Below are positions 1-6,344 of a stretch of 42,726 nt of DNA, one piece after another. The notes beneath the pieces are model-generated. The model ran no database searches and was not told where the DNA came from. It saw only the letters and a program-made list of their open reading frames with translations. Within the stretch, counting starts at the first letter, position 1, and each line of letters starts with the position of its first letter. Origin of the DNA: a virus. The position numbers and the translations under genes were made by a program. The DNA lies in IMG/VR virus record IMGVR_UViG_3300043446_003742, positions 1 through 42,726 of that record. One strand, written 5' to 3'.

Positions 1-1
1 A

Positions 2-175
2 TTTGCAGAGGGAACAGCAGTCATTTACAAAGGAATGTATGGTGTGGTTGATTTTGTATGCGATGAACACATTGTAATACAACTTCCAGCACAAGCAAAT
101 AGAAATTCTCCAAGACTGTTGGTTTTTAGAGAGTATTATAAACAAATTACAATTCCCAAAGCATCAACCAAATGA
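2..175 (+). CDS. Conserved cyanophage-type hypothetical protein (C-terminal part)
   Basis: The reading frame is open from the window edge to a TGA and gives 57 residues of a protein whose start lies outside the window. The visible part has a beta-rich pattern (KGMYGVVDFVCDEHIVIQL) and ends in a basic tail. No function is recognised; short proteins with a G-x-VDF-x-D-x-Y/H-I-V pattern recur in cyanophages, as far as I remember. The stop overlaps the start of the next gene by an ATGA, so the two are probably translationally coupled. Confidence 0.7.
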   Translation, partial: FAEGTAVIYKGMYGVVDFVCDEHIVIQLPAQANRNSPRLLVFREYYKQITIPKASTK

Positions 176-432
176 AGAAACCAAAGAACTTATGGTATAT
201 TTGGAGCAAATCTCTTGGTGAGAAAGCATCATCTTGTAATAAGACATCAGATAAAGTTGCAGTAGTAAGAACCTTTATGTTCTTTACTTATTTGATTACT
301 AATATCTTCATATGCGCTGGTGTAATCAAGCACTGGAATGATGAAACAAAAGTATATGTAGAGGTTATATCTGATAATCCTACTCTACCAATGATACAGA
401 CAAAGAACAACCGAACAGGAGAGTTTGAATAA
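172..432 (+). CDS. Small membrane protein, cyanophage-type
   Basis: This 86-residue protein has a Lys/Trp-rich N-terminus (KKPKNLWYIWSKSLGEKA), then one hydrophobic span at about residues 34-52 (TFMFFTYLITNIFICAGVI), then a polar tail. It is therefore probably a single-pass inner-membrane protein. The NLWYIWSKSLGEKASSC stretch is familiar from cyanophage hypothetical proteins. The ATG overlaps the previous stop by 4 nt. Function is unknown. Confidence 0.75.
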   Translation: MKKPKNLWYIWSKSLGEKASSCNKTSDKVAVVRTFMFFTYLITNIFICAGVIKHWNDETKVYVEVISDNPTLPMIQTKNNRTGEFE

Positions 433-439
433 CTAAATA
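432..439 (+). promoter_or_regulatory. Late-promoter-like site (ACTAAATA)
   Basis: ACTAAATA lies just after the preceding stop and about 20 nt before the next ATG. It resembles the T4 late consensus TATAAATA, and the spacing matches the late sites before gp25, gp8 and gp13 in this window. Confidence 0.45.
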
Positions 440-458
440 TCTAAAAAGTCAAGGTGCA

Positions 459-824
459 ATGAAAACGTTTCAACAATTCAGCGAAGATGTTGACAGACTT
501 ACTCAAAGAAGACAACAACTTCGACAAAGACAGTTGAAACAAATGGCGGCACATAAAGAAAAGGTTGCTGCTTATCAAGAATCTCAAAGAAGAAAAAGGC
601 AAAAAGAAGCAGAAAGAGAGAATTTAAAGAAAGAAATTAAAAGAGAGTTGCAAACAGAACAAACTCCTGTTATGCAACCAAATCTTTATAATCAATTGAT
701 TGCAAGGAGACAAGCAACTCAAAAGGGACAGCAAATAAGACACGTTCACGGAGAACTTGGTGCTGAAGCAAGAGCACAACAAGCAGCAAAAAGACAAAGA
801 CTCAATAGACTTATGAGTAAGTAG
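459..824 (+). CDS. Basic Gln/Arg-rich coiled-coil protein
   Basis: The protein has 121 residues. Residues 10-70 are nearly all Gln, Arg, Lys and Glu with no helix breakers, so a long charged helix or coiled coil is expected. The C-terminal part (HGELGAEARAQQAAKRQRL) is also helical and basic. An AAGG Shine-Dalgarno-like tract lies 5 nt before the ATG and a late-promoter-like site lies further upstream. A DNA-binding or scaffolding role is possible, but no family is recognised. Confidence 0.75.
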   Translation: MKTFQQFSEDVDRLTQRRQQLRQRQLKQMAAHKEKVAAYQESQRRKRQKEAERENLKKEIKRELQTEQTPVMQPNLYNQLIARRQATQKGQQIRHVHGELGAEARAQQAAKRQRLNRLMSK

Positions 825-842
825 GGACACTTCAGGAACTGG

Positions 843-882
843 CACAAGACCACTTGTGTTGACCGACCTGATGGGATATAGT
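843..882 (+). promoter_or_regulatory. Early sigma70-type promoter with CACAAG/CTTGTG hairpin
   Basis: TTGTGT (854-859), a 17-nt spacer and TATAGT (877-882) make a plausible promoter. Its -35 sits inside a small inverted repeat, CACAAG-acca-CTTGTG. The same block (ACTGGCACAAG..CACTTG) precedes the next two genes, so it may be a repeated operator. Confidence 0.6.
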
Positions 883-907
883 ACCTTTGTTGATGAGACG
901 ACCCCTG

Positions 908-1174
908 ATGTCCCGTTTCCTGACTATTCTTTTTGGTGAGAGTGAGCACGGTTTCTGGAATGAACCAACCTATCATTCTACTCAACGTGCCGCAACTAAA
1001 TGGGGTATGAGTATGTGGAATGTTGGTGAAGTCCTTGGTTATGTGGTTGTGAAGATTGATCACGAGACCTGGGAAGTTGTTGATGAAGAATCCCGAATCC
1101 CTGACTATAGTGTTTCTTGGGATGGATTTGGATTTGTGAAGGTCAAACGTGCTCCTCAACTGGTGATGGTATGA
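908..1174 (+). CDS. Hypothetical protein, 88 aa
   Basis: I chose the ATG at 908 because the upstream -10 box ends at 882, which would leave an ATG at 893 almost leaderless. The protein opens MSRFLTILFGESEHGFW and is rich in Trp and Tyr, with strand-like runs (GEVLGYVVVKIDHETWEVV) that suggest a small beta fold. It is monocistronic, lying between two copies of the same promoter block. No family is recognised. Confidence 0.65.
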   Translation: MSRFLTILFGESEHGFWNEPTYHSTQRAATKWGMSMWNVGEVLGYVVVKIDHETWEVVDEESRIPDYSVSWDGFGFVKVKRAPQLVMV

Positions 1175-1188
1175 CGGTTTGAGAACTG

Positions 1189-1228
1189 GCACAAGGGCAC
1201 TTGAGATTGCTTGAGTGCCTGCTATACT
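1189..1228 (+). promoter_or_regulatory. Early promoter, second copy of the CAAG/CTTG block
   Basis: TTGAGA (1201-1206), a 16-nt spacer and TATACT (1223-1228) follow a CAAG-ggca-CTTG inverted repeat. The layout is the same as at 843-882. The -10 position rules out the upstream in-frame start and selects the ATG at 1250. Confidence 0.65.
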
Positions 1229-1249
1229 GTAAAAACACTCAAAAACAAA

Positions 1250-1465
1250 ATGAAGAATCCAGTTTATCTTGATTTCGGTATTTATGAAATTGAGTATGAA
1301 CCTAAAAACTATCTTAGTGTTCTCGACCGTTTTAATCTGGCAAAATGTGCTCGTCAACGAATGACTGAATATGTTGTAGATGTGATTCGATGGAAGGGTG
1401 AGCGACGTTCTTTTTATTCTGCACTACAGTCAATGAATGTTGATGAGGTTTGCTATAATGACTGA
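1250..1465 (+). CDS. Hypothetical protein, 71 aa
   Basis: The protein starts at the first ATG after the promoter (22 nt from the -10 box) with an A-rich leader (AAAAACAAA) and no clear Shine-Dalgarno sequence. It begins MKNPVYLDFGIYEIEYEP and is mixed alpha/beta, with a basic middle (AKCARQRMTEYVVDVIRWKG). No family is recognised. It is transcribed alone or as the first gene of a unit ended by the next promoter block. Confidence 0.7.
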   Translation: MKNPVYLDFGIYEIEYEPKNYLSVLDRFNLAKCARQRMTEYVVDVIRWKGERRSFYSALQSMNVDEVCYND

Positions 1466-1486
1466 TTGAAGGTCAGTCGCCAAACT

Positions 1487-1528
1487 GGCACAAGGGCACT
1501 TGCGGACCGCCTGGTGCTCTGCTATACT
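1487..1528 (+). promoter_or_regulatory. Early promoter, third copy of the CAAG/CTTG block
   Basis: TTGCGG (1500-1505), 17 nt and TATACT (1523-1528), preceded by CAAG-ggca-CTTG, give the same architecture as the two upstream copies. Confidence 0.65.
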
Positions 1529-1549
1529 ACATTTGTTCTTGAGATTTCT

Positions 1550-1729
1550 ATGACTCCCGACACTTACACGTTCAGCGGCGATGCTGTCACATTCCTTGGT
1601 TTTGTTGGTGTTGCTTCGACGCTTCTTATTGTTGTCACTTCTTTCCGTCGCTTCTTCAATTCTCCTTACAATGTTCGCGTGAATACTAAACTGAATCAAG
1701 AAACTACCACGGAAACTGAAAATGCCTGA
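1550..1729 (+). CDS. Small single-pass membrane protein, 59 aa
   Basis: The ATG at 1550 lies 22 nt after a TATACT -10 box and follows a pyrimidine-rich leader (TTGAGATTTCT). The 59-residue product has one hydrophobic helix at about residues 11-31 (AVTFLGFVGVASTLLIVVTSF) followed by a basic stop-transfer (RRFF) and a polar tail. Function is unknown. It overlaps the next gene by 8 nt, so co-translation is likely. Confidence 0.7.
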   Translation: MTPDTYTFSGDAVTFLGFVGVASTLLIVVTSFRRFFNSPYNVRVNTKLNQETTTETENA

Positions 1730-1916
1730 AACTGATACTGTTAATGTTCTTCCGCATCTTCAAGAACTTCGTGATACTTGGAGACGACAAGATTTTGCAT
1801 TTACCAAATCACAAAAGGAAGAATATGAAATGCTTCTTCAAGCACGACGTGAGCGTGTAAAGTATTTCTATGCCGAAGGTCTTGTAAGTAAGGGTCGCGC
1901 AAAAGCAGAAGACTAA
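1722..1916 (+). CDS. Conserved cyanophage-type hypothetical protein, 64 aa
   Basis: The 64-residue protein contains FAFTKSQKEEYEMLLQARRE followed by RVKYFYAEGLV, a pattern I recognise from small cyanophage proteins (F-T-K/E-x-Q-K-x-x-Y-x-x-LL-x-x-RRxRVKYFY). It is helical and charged. Its start lies inside the end of the membrane-protein gene. Biochemical function is unknown. Confidence 0.75.
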   Translation: MPETDTVNVLPHLQELRDTWRRQDFAFTKSQKEEYEMLLQARRERVKYFYAEGLVSKGRAKAED

Positions 1917-1933
1917 ATAAGACTCAAGAGACT

Positions 1934-1991
1934 GTGCCACCTGAATGAGTGGCACACAGCACTTCCCAAACCACGGATCAGGTGCTATGAT
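1934..1991 (+). promoter_or_regulatory. GTGCCAC hairpin followed by extended -10 promoter
   Basis: The inverted repeat GTGCCAC-N8-GTGGCAC (1934-1955) is followed by TGC-TATGAT (TATGAT at 1986-1991), an extended -10 element with a weak -35. A late-promoter-like ACTAAATA (1912-1919) overlaps the preceding stop codon. The next gene has a strong AAAGGAGG ribosome site. Confidence 0.6.
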
Positions 1992-2018
1992 ATGTTCATC
2001 AAGTCAAAGGAGGTTCTA

Positions 2019-2168
2019 ATGTATTGCAATGAACTGATGCTTCACGACGATTATCAATCTTTTGCTGAGAACTATCTTGGTATTGATTATGAAGACTATG
2101 TTGAAATGTTGAGTGAAATTGAACTTCCCGATGATGAGTTTGTCCTTGAAAATGGTCTAAGTTTTTAA
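2019..2168 (+). CDS. Acidic hypothetical protein, 49 aa
   Basis: The ATG is preceded by a strong Shine-Dalgarno sequence (AAAGGAGG, 8 nt upstream) and by an extended -10 promoter. The product begins MYCNELMLHDDYQSFAENYL and is very acidic. Nothing recognisable is seen. Acidic mini-proteins of this kind are frequent in this window and in phage early regions generally. Confidence 0.7.
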   Translation: MYCNELMLHDDYQSFAENYLGIDYEDYVEMLSEIELPDDEFVLENGLSF

Positions 2169-2214
2169 TTATTATGGGAATGTGTTTGCCCTAAAGTTAC
2201 ACATTTGCCGTGGT

Positions 2215-2262
2215 TCAACTACTCTTAATAAAAGCAGTGGGGCATTTATTAAGAGTAGTTGA
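2215..2262 (+). repeat. Perfect 18-bp inverted repeat with 12-nt loop
   Basis: TCAACTACTCTTAATAAA pairs perfectly with TTTATTAAGAGTAGTTGA across a G-rich 12-nt loop (AGCAGTGGGGCA). No T-tract follows, so it is not a standard intrinsic terminator. It sits 25 nt before the tRNA and may be a processing or transcript-stabilising structure. Confidence 0.9.
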
Positions 2263-2287
2263 TTTAGATTCACAACCTCATGGCATT

Positions 2288-2358
2288 GGGGAATTAGTTT
2301 AGTGGTAAAACAGGTGCTTTGCAAGCATCAATCACCAGTTCGACTCTGGTATTCTCCA
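2288..2358 (+). tRNA. tRNA-Ala(UGC)
   Basis: The cloverleaf folds fully: acceptor GGGGAAT/ATTCTCC (one G-U pair), D stem GTTT/AAAC, anticodon stem GGTGC/GCATC with loop TTTGCAA (anticodon TGC), T arm ACCAG-TTCGACT-CTGGT, discriminator A. The 3' CCA is not encoded, so the host CCA-adding enzyme must finish it. It reads GCA/GCG alanine codons; GCA is common in the flanking small genes. Phage tRNAs commonly offset codon-usage differences from the host. Confidence 0.93.
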
Positions 2359-2400
2359 TTGGGAATTAACCTTCCCAAACATTCACTTGAATTCTTTATT

Positions 2401-2586
2401 ATGTCCACCAAACTGATTGCTCTTGCTGCTGAACTCGTTGACACCAACCCTGCTGCTGCTCAACTGATTTCTAGTCTGGATAAAGCAGAGTCTTCTGTTG
2501 AGATTGTGGAAGCACTGGATGCTTATGATGCTGCAGTTGCTGTTGTGAATAGTGCTCAACCGACTCTGGAACCTGTTGATTTTTGA
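2401..2586 (+). CDS. Ala/Val-rich helical hypothetical protein, 61 aa
   Basis: The start is the ATG after the tRNA (2401); in-frame upstream codons lie inside the tRNA and cannot be used. The protein (MSTKLIALAAELVDTNPAAA...) is rich in Ala, Leu, Asp and Glu and should be fully helical. The leader is pyrimidine-rich (TTCTTTATT) with no Shine-Dalgarno sequence. It may be co-transcribed with the tRNA. Function is unknown. Confidence 0.7.
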   Translation: MSTKLIALAAELVDTNPAAAQLISSLDKAESSVEIVEALDAYDAAVAVVNSAQPTLEPVDF

Positions 2587-2611
2587 TTTTTAGTTCTTTA
2601 TTTGATATATG

Positions 2612-2671
2612 GTGTGCCACTTCTTTTAGTGGCACACTATTTTTGCGTAGGTGCTATGGACCTGCTATGAT
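2612..2671 (+). promoter_or_regulatory. GTGTGCCACT hairpin/terminator followed by promoter
   Basis: A perfect 10-bp stem (GTGTGCCACT/AGTGGCACAC, 2612-2637) is followed closely by TTTTT and may end the upstream transcript. Then come TTGCGT (2643-2648), a 17-nt spacer and an extended -10 TGC-TATGAT (2666-2671), with the leader TTAACGGAGTTCA that is shared with the promoters near 9374 and 11636. Confidence 0.7.
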
Positions 2672-2692
2672 TAACGGAGTTCACAAGGAAAA

Positions 2693-2842
2693 ATGACACT
2701 AACTTCCCTAACTTTTGAGGAGATTGATGCTCTCCTCTCTTTGATTGAATTTCACGACGATTGGGAGTTTGTGAGTGAGCGTGTTGGTACTGATCTCAAT
2801 GCTATGTATGAGAAACTTAGTGAAATGAGAGATGAAGTTTGA
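2693..2842 (+). CDS. Hypothetical protein, 49 aa (LTxEEIDxLL type)
   Basis: The ATG follows AAGGAAAA. The 49-residue product starts MTLTSLTFEEIDALLSLIEF and is acidic and helical. The opening LT-x-E-E-I-x-x-x-L-x-x-L is shared with the 52-residue protein encoded at 7920-8078, so the two may be distant paralogues. Cyanophages carry many such short proteins of unknown function. Confidence 0.7.
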   Translation: MTLTSLTFEEIDALLSLIEFHDDWEFVSERVGTDLNAMYEKLSEMRDEV

Positions 2843-2884
2843 TTGATTATATCCTGAAGGTTTTTTAATTTTTAATTTCTTACT

Positions 2885-4117
2885 ATGCAGTTTTATCCCT
2901 ACCAGCAACGTGCGATTGATGCAATCAAGCAGCACAGTAAAGGTTGTTGCTATATTCCCACTGGTGGTGGTAAATCGGTTGTGATGATGCAGGATGCAAA
3001 GGACCGCATCCTTTCTGCACAACAACCTATGACTGTAGTTGTAGTCTCTCCGCGTATTCTTCTCACCAATCAACTCTGTGCAGAGTTTGAGGAATACCTG
3101 AAAGACTTTGATATTCAATATACCGAAGTTCACAGTGGAGAAACTCATAACTTCTCTACGACCAAACCCTATGCGATTCAACAACGCAATCAGGAAGTAA
3201 TCGCATCGGGTTCTCATCACTTTATCTTCACCACTTACAATTCTATTCATCGCATCAACGAATCTCAAATTGAGGTGAATGTTGTATATTTTGATGAGGC
3301 GCACCATTGTGTGAAGAAGTCGAACTTTGTGGGTATTGCTCACACTTCGCAGAACGCAGATAACGCTTATTTCTTCACTGCAACTCCCAAAATTGATAAC
3401 TCTCAACAGTCGATGAATAATACTGTTGTGTATGGACAGAAGATTATTTCTGTCCCTGCCACAGAACTGATTGCTGCTGGTAGTATCATTCCTCCTCAAG
3501 TGATCTCTTATGAGGCAGAGTCTATCCGCACAAAGGAGAACGCACACTTTGTCGATGCAGAGAATATCCTTGGTATTCTCAATGATATTGAGGATGATGT
3601 AACCCCCAAAGTTCTTGTTGCTTCTCCTAGCACCAAAGTCATTTGGAATATGTTTGCGGAGAGTGATTTGCTCAATGAACTCGAAGCAATGGGATTTGCT
3701 GTGTTTCATATCACTGCAAAACACGGTGCTTATGTAAACAAAAAGAAAGTCTCCCGTGAGAAGTTCTTTGAGTTGATGAATGAATATGGAAATGACCCTG
3801 ACCAAAAGATGATCGTGTTTCATTACTCTATTCTCAGTGAGGGTATCAATGTTCACGGTTTGACGCATTGTATTATGCTTCGCAATCTGCCGTGGATTGA
3901 AATGTGCCAAACGATTGGTCGAGTTGTGCGTATGCACCGCGATGACCGTAAAGCAATTCAGGAAGGTAAGATTGCAGCGGGTAATTACCAGTTCTACAAG
4001 AAGTCCTTTGGCAAGATTGTTGTTCCTGTGAGCAACAACTATGGTGATAAGATTGCCAATCAACTCCAGAATGTTGTTAATGCTGTCTTCGTGAAAGGGG
4101 AACTCTCTGCTACATAA
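2885..4117 (+). CDS. SF2 DEAH-box helicase
   Basis: This 410-residue protein carries the superfamily 2 helicase motifs in order: a Q-like start (FYPYQQRAID), motif I PTGGGKS at about residues 26-32, motif Ia VVVSPRILLTNQ near 53-64, motif II VVYFDEAHH near 133-141, motif III TATPK near 165-169, motif V-like SEGINVHG near 316-323 and motif VI QTIGRVVRM near 341-349. It should use ATP hydrolysis to unwind or remodel nucleic acid. It is shorter than T4 UvsW, lacks an obvious extra DNA-binding domain, and stands among unknown small genes. A role in recombination, repair or RNA work cannot be decided from sequence. Confidence 0.92.
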   Translation: MQFYPYQQRAIDAIKQHSKGCCYIPTGGGKSVVMMQDAKDRILSAQQPMTVVVVSPRILLTNQLCAEFEEYLKDFDIQYTEVHSGETHNFSTTKPYAIQQRNQEVIASGSHHFIFTTYNSIHRINESQIEVNVVYFDEAHHCVKKSNFVGIAHTSQNADNAYFFTATPKIDNSQQSMNNTVVYGQKIISVPATELIAAGSIIPPQVISYEAESIRTKENAHFVDAENILGILNDIEDDVTPKVLVASPSTKVIWNMFAESDLLNELEAMGFAVFHITAKHGAYVNKKKVSREKFFELMNEYGNDPDQKMIVFHYSILSEGINVHGLTHCIMLRNLPWIEMCQTIGRVVRMHRDDRKAIQEGKIAAGNYQFYKKSFGKIVVPVSNNYGDKIANQLQNVVNAVFVKGELSAT

Positions 4118-4146
4118 TTTACAAATCACTTGAGACTACTGTGAGA

Positions 4147-4230
4147 CTGTGCCACTTGTAGCGGTGGCACAGTAAAGTCCCGCAGACCCCCCAGATGCCC
4201 TATAATACAGAGACACAAGCAAAGGAGACT
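4147..4230 (+). promoter_or_regulatory. Hairpin + TATAAT promoter + A-rich leader (class A cassette)
   Basis: A 9-bp hairpin (CTGTGCCAC/GTGGCACAG) is followed by GATGCCC-TATAAT (4201-4206), then a leader with AGACACAAGCAAAGGAGAC ending at the ATG. The same cassette recurs at 5069-5162 and 5881-5966. There is no TTGACA at -35; the 17-nt-upstream hexamer is TCCCGC. The leader holds the ribosome site AAAGGAG. Confidence 0.75.
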
Positions 4231-4434
4231 ATGCAAACCACTCTCATTCCTAATTTTACTTATGATGAGGAAAGTGATCTTCTTGCTGCTGCATTTCATT
4301 CTGTTGCTTATATGAAGCAACTTGCTGATGATAGTGTTGATAATAAAGATTATTGGATGCAACGTGCAGAAAGTCTTGAAAAGGTTGCAGTTAAACTGAA
4401 CGAAGAAGTTCGCAATTTCTATTACAACAAATGA
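4231..4434 (+). CDS. Hypothetical protein, 67 aa
   Basis: The ATG sits 8 nt after AAAGGAG, and the -10 box immediately upstream rules out the longer frame. The product is helical and acidic (LLAAAFHSVAYMKQLADDSV; AESLEKVAVKLNEEVRN), with heptad-like spacing towards the end. It is the first gene of a four-gene operon (4231-5067) with 4-nt or 1-nt overlaps or a TGATTATG junction. No family is recognised. Confidence 0.75.
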   Translation: MQTTLIPNFTYDEESDLLAAAFHSVAYMKQLADDSVDNKDYWMQRAESLEKVAVKLNEEVRNFYYNK

Positions 4435-4634
4435 CTACCATTTCATTTACATCAGGGCAGATTCTAGATATTATCTCTGCTCTTGAAGAAAAAGAAGATG
4501 CACTCTACGATGCAGATAATAAACACCTTGCTGCCTACTATATGAATATGGGGGCACAGTTCCAACGTGTTTATGATAGGTTGCAGGATGTAGTGCCTGA
4601 GAAACGTGTTGCTAACCTTGTTCTTGCTGCTTGA
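4431..4634 (+). CDS. Hypothetical helical protein, 67 aa
   Basis: The gene overlaps the previous one by ATGA. The protein (MTTISFTSGQILDIISALEE...) resembles a two-helix pattern with EEKEDALYDADNKHLAAYY in the middle and a more hydrophobic tail (VANLVLAA). Nothing identifies a function. It is translated in a coupled way with its neighbours. Confidence 0.72.
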   Translation: MTTISFTSGQILDIISALEEKEDALYDADNKHLAAYYMNMGAQFQRVYDRLQDVVPEKRVANLVLAA

Positions 4635-4636
4635 TT

Positions 4637-4900
4637 ATGACTACTTCCAATCTTTCTAAAATCAAACCCAAACTCCGCACTCAAGGTGTTGTTTCTGGAA
4701 ATTTTGGTAAAGCAAAAGTAAAGGCAGGTTCACCTCTGCGTGAGATTGGTGTAACCAATGCTAAGGTAGTTAAAGTCAACACGCAAGATGAGTATTTGGG
4801 TCGTCTTTATACTGCATTTGATGCAACTGATGATGAGAAACTGAAAAAGTTCATTTATCAACAAATTCGCAACATTCATATTCAACGGGGGACTTGGTGA
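4637..4900 (+). CDS. Basic hypothetical protein, 87 aa
   Basis: The ATG at 4637 is chosen over an in-frame TTG at 4631 because the previous stop and this start form TGA-TT-ATG, a junction repeated elsewhere in the window. The N-terminal half is basic and Gly/Lys-rich (SKIKPKLRTQGVVSGNFGKA), the C-terminal half helical (DDEKLKKFIYQQIRNIHI). The basic half could bind nucleic acid; this is only an inference. Confidence 0.72.
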   Translation: MTTSNLSKIKPKLRTQGVVSGNFGKAKVKAGSPLREIGVTNAKVVKVNTQDEYLGRLYTAFDATDDEKLKKFIYQQIRNIHIQRGTW

Positions 4901-5067
4901 TGACTGGAATACAAATCGAATGTGAAATCCAAAAATCAGTTAAGCAACATCTGCTTGATTGTATGCAACGACCAGAGTATATTAACTATCCTCACTACGA
5001 CCTCATAGCAGATTACACCGCAAAGATTAAAAAGATAGATGAGTTCCTAGAGGAGTTTGATAGGTGA
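4900..5067 (+). CDS. Hypothetical protein, 55 aa
   Basis: The start overlaps the preceding stop by one base (TGATG). The product begins MTGIQIECEIQKSVKQHLLD, has two Cys, and ends in a charged helix (AKIKKIDEFLEEFDR). It is the last gene of the operon, directly followed by a GTGCCACT hairpin. No family is recognised. Confidence 0.7.
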   Translation: MTGIQIECEIQKSVKQHLLDCMQRPEYINYPHYDLIADYTAKIKKIDEFLEEFDR

Positions 5068-5068
5068 T

Positions 5069-5162
5069 GTGCCACTTGTTCTAGTGGCACAGTAAAAGAG
5101 CACGGGGGCACTGGATGCCCTATAATACCAAAACACAAGCAAAGGAAACCAACTGATTGATT
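5069..5162 (+). promoter_or_regulatory. Hairpin + TATAAT promoter + leader (class A cassette)
   Basis: GTGCCACT-N6-AGTGGCAC (5069-5090, perfect 8-bp stem) is followed by GAGCAC (5098-5103), 17 nt and TATAAT (5121-5126). The leader ACACAAGCAAAGGA is shared with the cassettes before 4231 and 5967. It drives the three-gene operon 5163-5868. Confidence 0.75.
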
Positions 5163-5420
5163 ATGACACTCACTCAAGACCAATACGATCAACTGCTCGC
5201 AAAATACTGTGAATCGCTTGTTGATGGTATGGACATGGATAGTTTGATTGAATTTGCGATGGATCAGATTGAGATTAACATTCGACGCAATTGTTCTCTG
5301 GATGAAGAACTGATTGAAGAAATAGGTCGTTATTATGATGAGAGTGATGTTGCTTCGATGATTGAAGATGTCGGTGCAAATCCTGCTGACTTTGGTATTA
5401 AAAACTGGTTGGATGATTGA
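5163..5420 (+). CDS. Acidic hypothetical protein, 85 aa (DQxExN/EEL family)
   Basis: ATG 5163 is preferred over TTG 5157; the start sits in TGATTATGAC. The protein is acidic, with MDSLIEFAMDQIEINI followed by DEELIEEIGRYYDE. The same arrangement (DLMRIVGDQMEENL, then DEELISEITEYYPE) occurs in the 61-residue protein at 9127-9312, so they look like paralogues. Function is unknown; related short acidic proteins occur in cyanophages as I recall. Confidence 0.75.
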   Translation: MTLTQDQYDQLLAKYCESLVDGMDMDSLIEFAMDQIEINIRRNCSLDEELIEEIGRYYDESDVASMIEDVGANPADFGIKNWLDD

Positions 5421-5422
5421 TT

Positions 5423-5602
5423 ATGACTTATAGGGAACTTCTTTCTAAACTTCAATCTTTCACAGATAATCAACTGGATAATGAAATCCTTGTGTATAAC
5501 TATGAGGATAATGTATTCTTTGATGATGGAACAGAACTTCGCATTAGTGTGAATGAAGTTCCTGGTTTTATTTCTAAAGACATTCCTTATCTGGTAGTTT
5601 GA
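5423..5602 (+). CDS. Hypothetical protein, 59 aa
   Basis: It is joined to the previous gene by a TGATTATG stop/start junction. The N-terminus (MTYRELLSKLQSFTDNQLDN) is helical and the rest strand-like and acidic (EILVYNYEDNVFFDD). The RELL-x-x-L-x-x-x-x-x-x-QLD pattern is common in short cyanophage proteins of unknown function. Confidence 0.75.
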   Translation: MTYRELLSKLQSFTDNQLDNEILVYNYEDNVFFDDGTELRISVNEVPGFISKDIPYLVV

Positions 5603-5604
5603 TT

Positions 5605-5868
5605 ATGTCTATCACCTCAATCGAAAGTATTTCCTTCGACGGAACATATGTAACAGTCACTGCTGTTGTAGAAGATGTAGTCCTCACCTATACTGGAAGT
5701 TATTATGACCCACCAGAATATGGACCTGCATTGTGTAGTTCCACCTTTGAGTTGGAAGAGGATGAAACACTGCCAACTGATGATGTTGAACTATTGAAAT
5801 ACATTCGGTCTCGTGATTTAGATTGGGAAGTGATGGAGAGTGATTATGATTACGATGATTATGCTTGA
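5605..5868 (+). CDS. Acidic beta-rich hypothetical protein, 87 aa
   Basis: It starts at a third TGATTATG junction in this operon. Residues 1-50 form alternating hydrophobic strands (SFDGTYVTVTAVVEDVVLTY), and the C-terminus is very acidic (DLDWEVMESDYDYDDYA). The acidic tail could mimic nucleic acid, but no family is recognised. It is the last gene before a hairpin/promoter cassette. Confidence 0.72.
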   Translation: MSITSIESISFDGTYVTVTAVVEDVVLTYTGSYYDPPEYGPALCSSTFELEEDETLPTDDVELLKYIRSRDLDWEVMESDYDYDDYA

Positions 5869-5880
5869 TTCTTGATGCCC

Positions 5881-5966
5881 TTGTGCCACTTGTTCTTGTG
5901 ACACAATAAACTCCCGCAGGGGCAGCAGATGCCCTATAATACAGAGACACAAGCAAAGGAGACTAA
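5881..5966 (+). promoter_or_regulatory. Hairpin + TATAAT promoter + leader (class A cassette)
   Basis: An imperfect TTGTGCCAC/GTGACACAA hairpin (5881-5906) is followed by GATGCCC-TATAAT (5935-5940). The leader up to the ATG is almost identical to the cassette before 4231, sharing ACAGAGACACAAGCAAAGG. The -35 region reads TCCCGC. Confidence 0.75.
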
Positions 5967-6197
5967 ATGACTGAAGCATCCCTAGTTCCTAATAGTTTTG
6001 CCCGACAGTGGATTGAAGACCATTTTGTTTGTGCTGGTGGTCAATCTGCTGCTGGTGCAAATATGGTGCAACTTGCAGAAGATGGTGTAATCTCTTGGGA
6101 AGATATTGCACGGGCATTTATCTATGATGCAGATGAAACTGCAAAGTATAATGCTTTTGTGCGTGTAGCAGAATGGCAACAATATACTCCTGTGTGA
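5967..6197 (+). CDS. Hypothetical protein, 76 aa
   Basis: The ATG lies 8 nt after AAAGGAG. The product has a Gly/Ala-rich turn (CAGGQSAAGANMVQLAEDG) and helices rich in aromatic residues (DIARAFIYDADETAKYNAFV). It is first in a four-gene operon (5967-6723) of overlapping or abutting frames. No family is recognised. Confidence 0.75.
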   Translation: MTEASLVPNSFARQWIEDHFVCAGGQSAAGANMVQLAEDGVISWEDIARAFIYDADETAKYNAFVRVAEWQQYTPV

Positions 6198-6344
6198 ATG
6201 GCAAAAACACTTACATTCAAGAAACCAAATAAAATGCGATTGATTCTCTTTTGTTTCATTGTTGCTTTTATTTGTTCTCCAGGTGTGAGGAATCTTACAG
6301 CAAACACACTTTATACTGTCGCAGACATTATTTCTACTAAATGA
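6198..6344 (+). CDS. Short membrane or exported protein, 48 aa
   Basis: The ATG abuts the previous stop. The basic N-terminus (MAKTLTFKKPNKMR) is followed by a hydrophobic helix (LILFCFIVAFICSPGV), giving either a signal-anchor or a signal peptide with a short mature part. It overlaps the next gene by ATGA. Small inner-membrane proteins like this are common phage early products; the target is unknown. Confidence 0.7.
   Translation: MAKTLTFKKPNKMRLILFCFIVAFICSPGVRNLTANTLYTVADIISTK

Noticed and set aside
2302-2400. Longer version of the 61-aa gene starting inside the tRNA
   Set aside because: The tRNA-Ala cloverleaf is complete, and the proposed extension would be coded by it.
2708-4129. Long minus-strand open frame (473 codons) opposite the helicase
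   Set aside because: The helicase motifs on the + strand are complete; the antisense frame is a codon-usage shadow with no recognisable domain.
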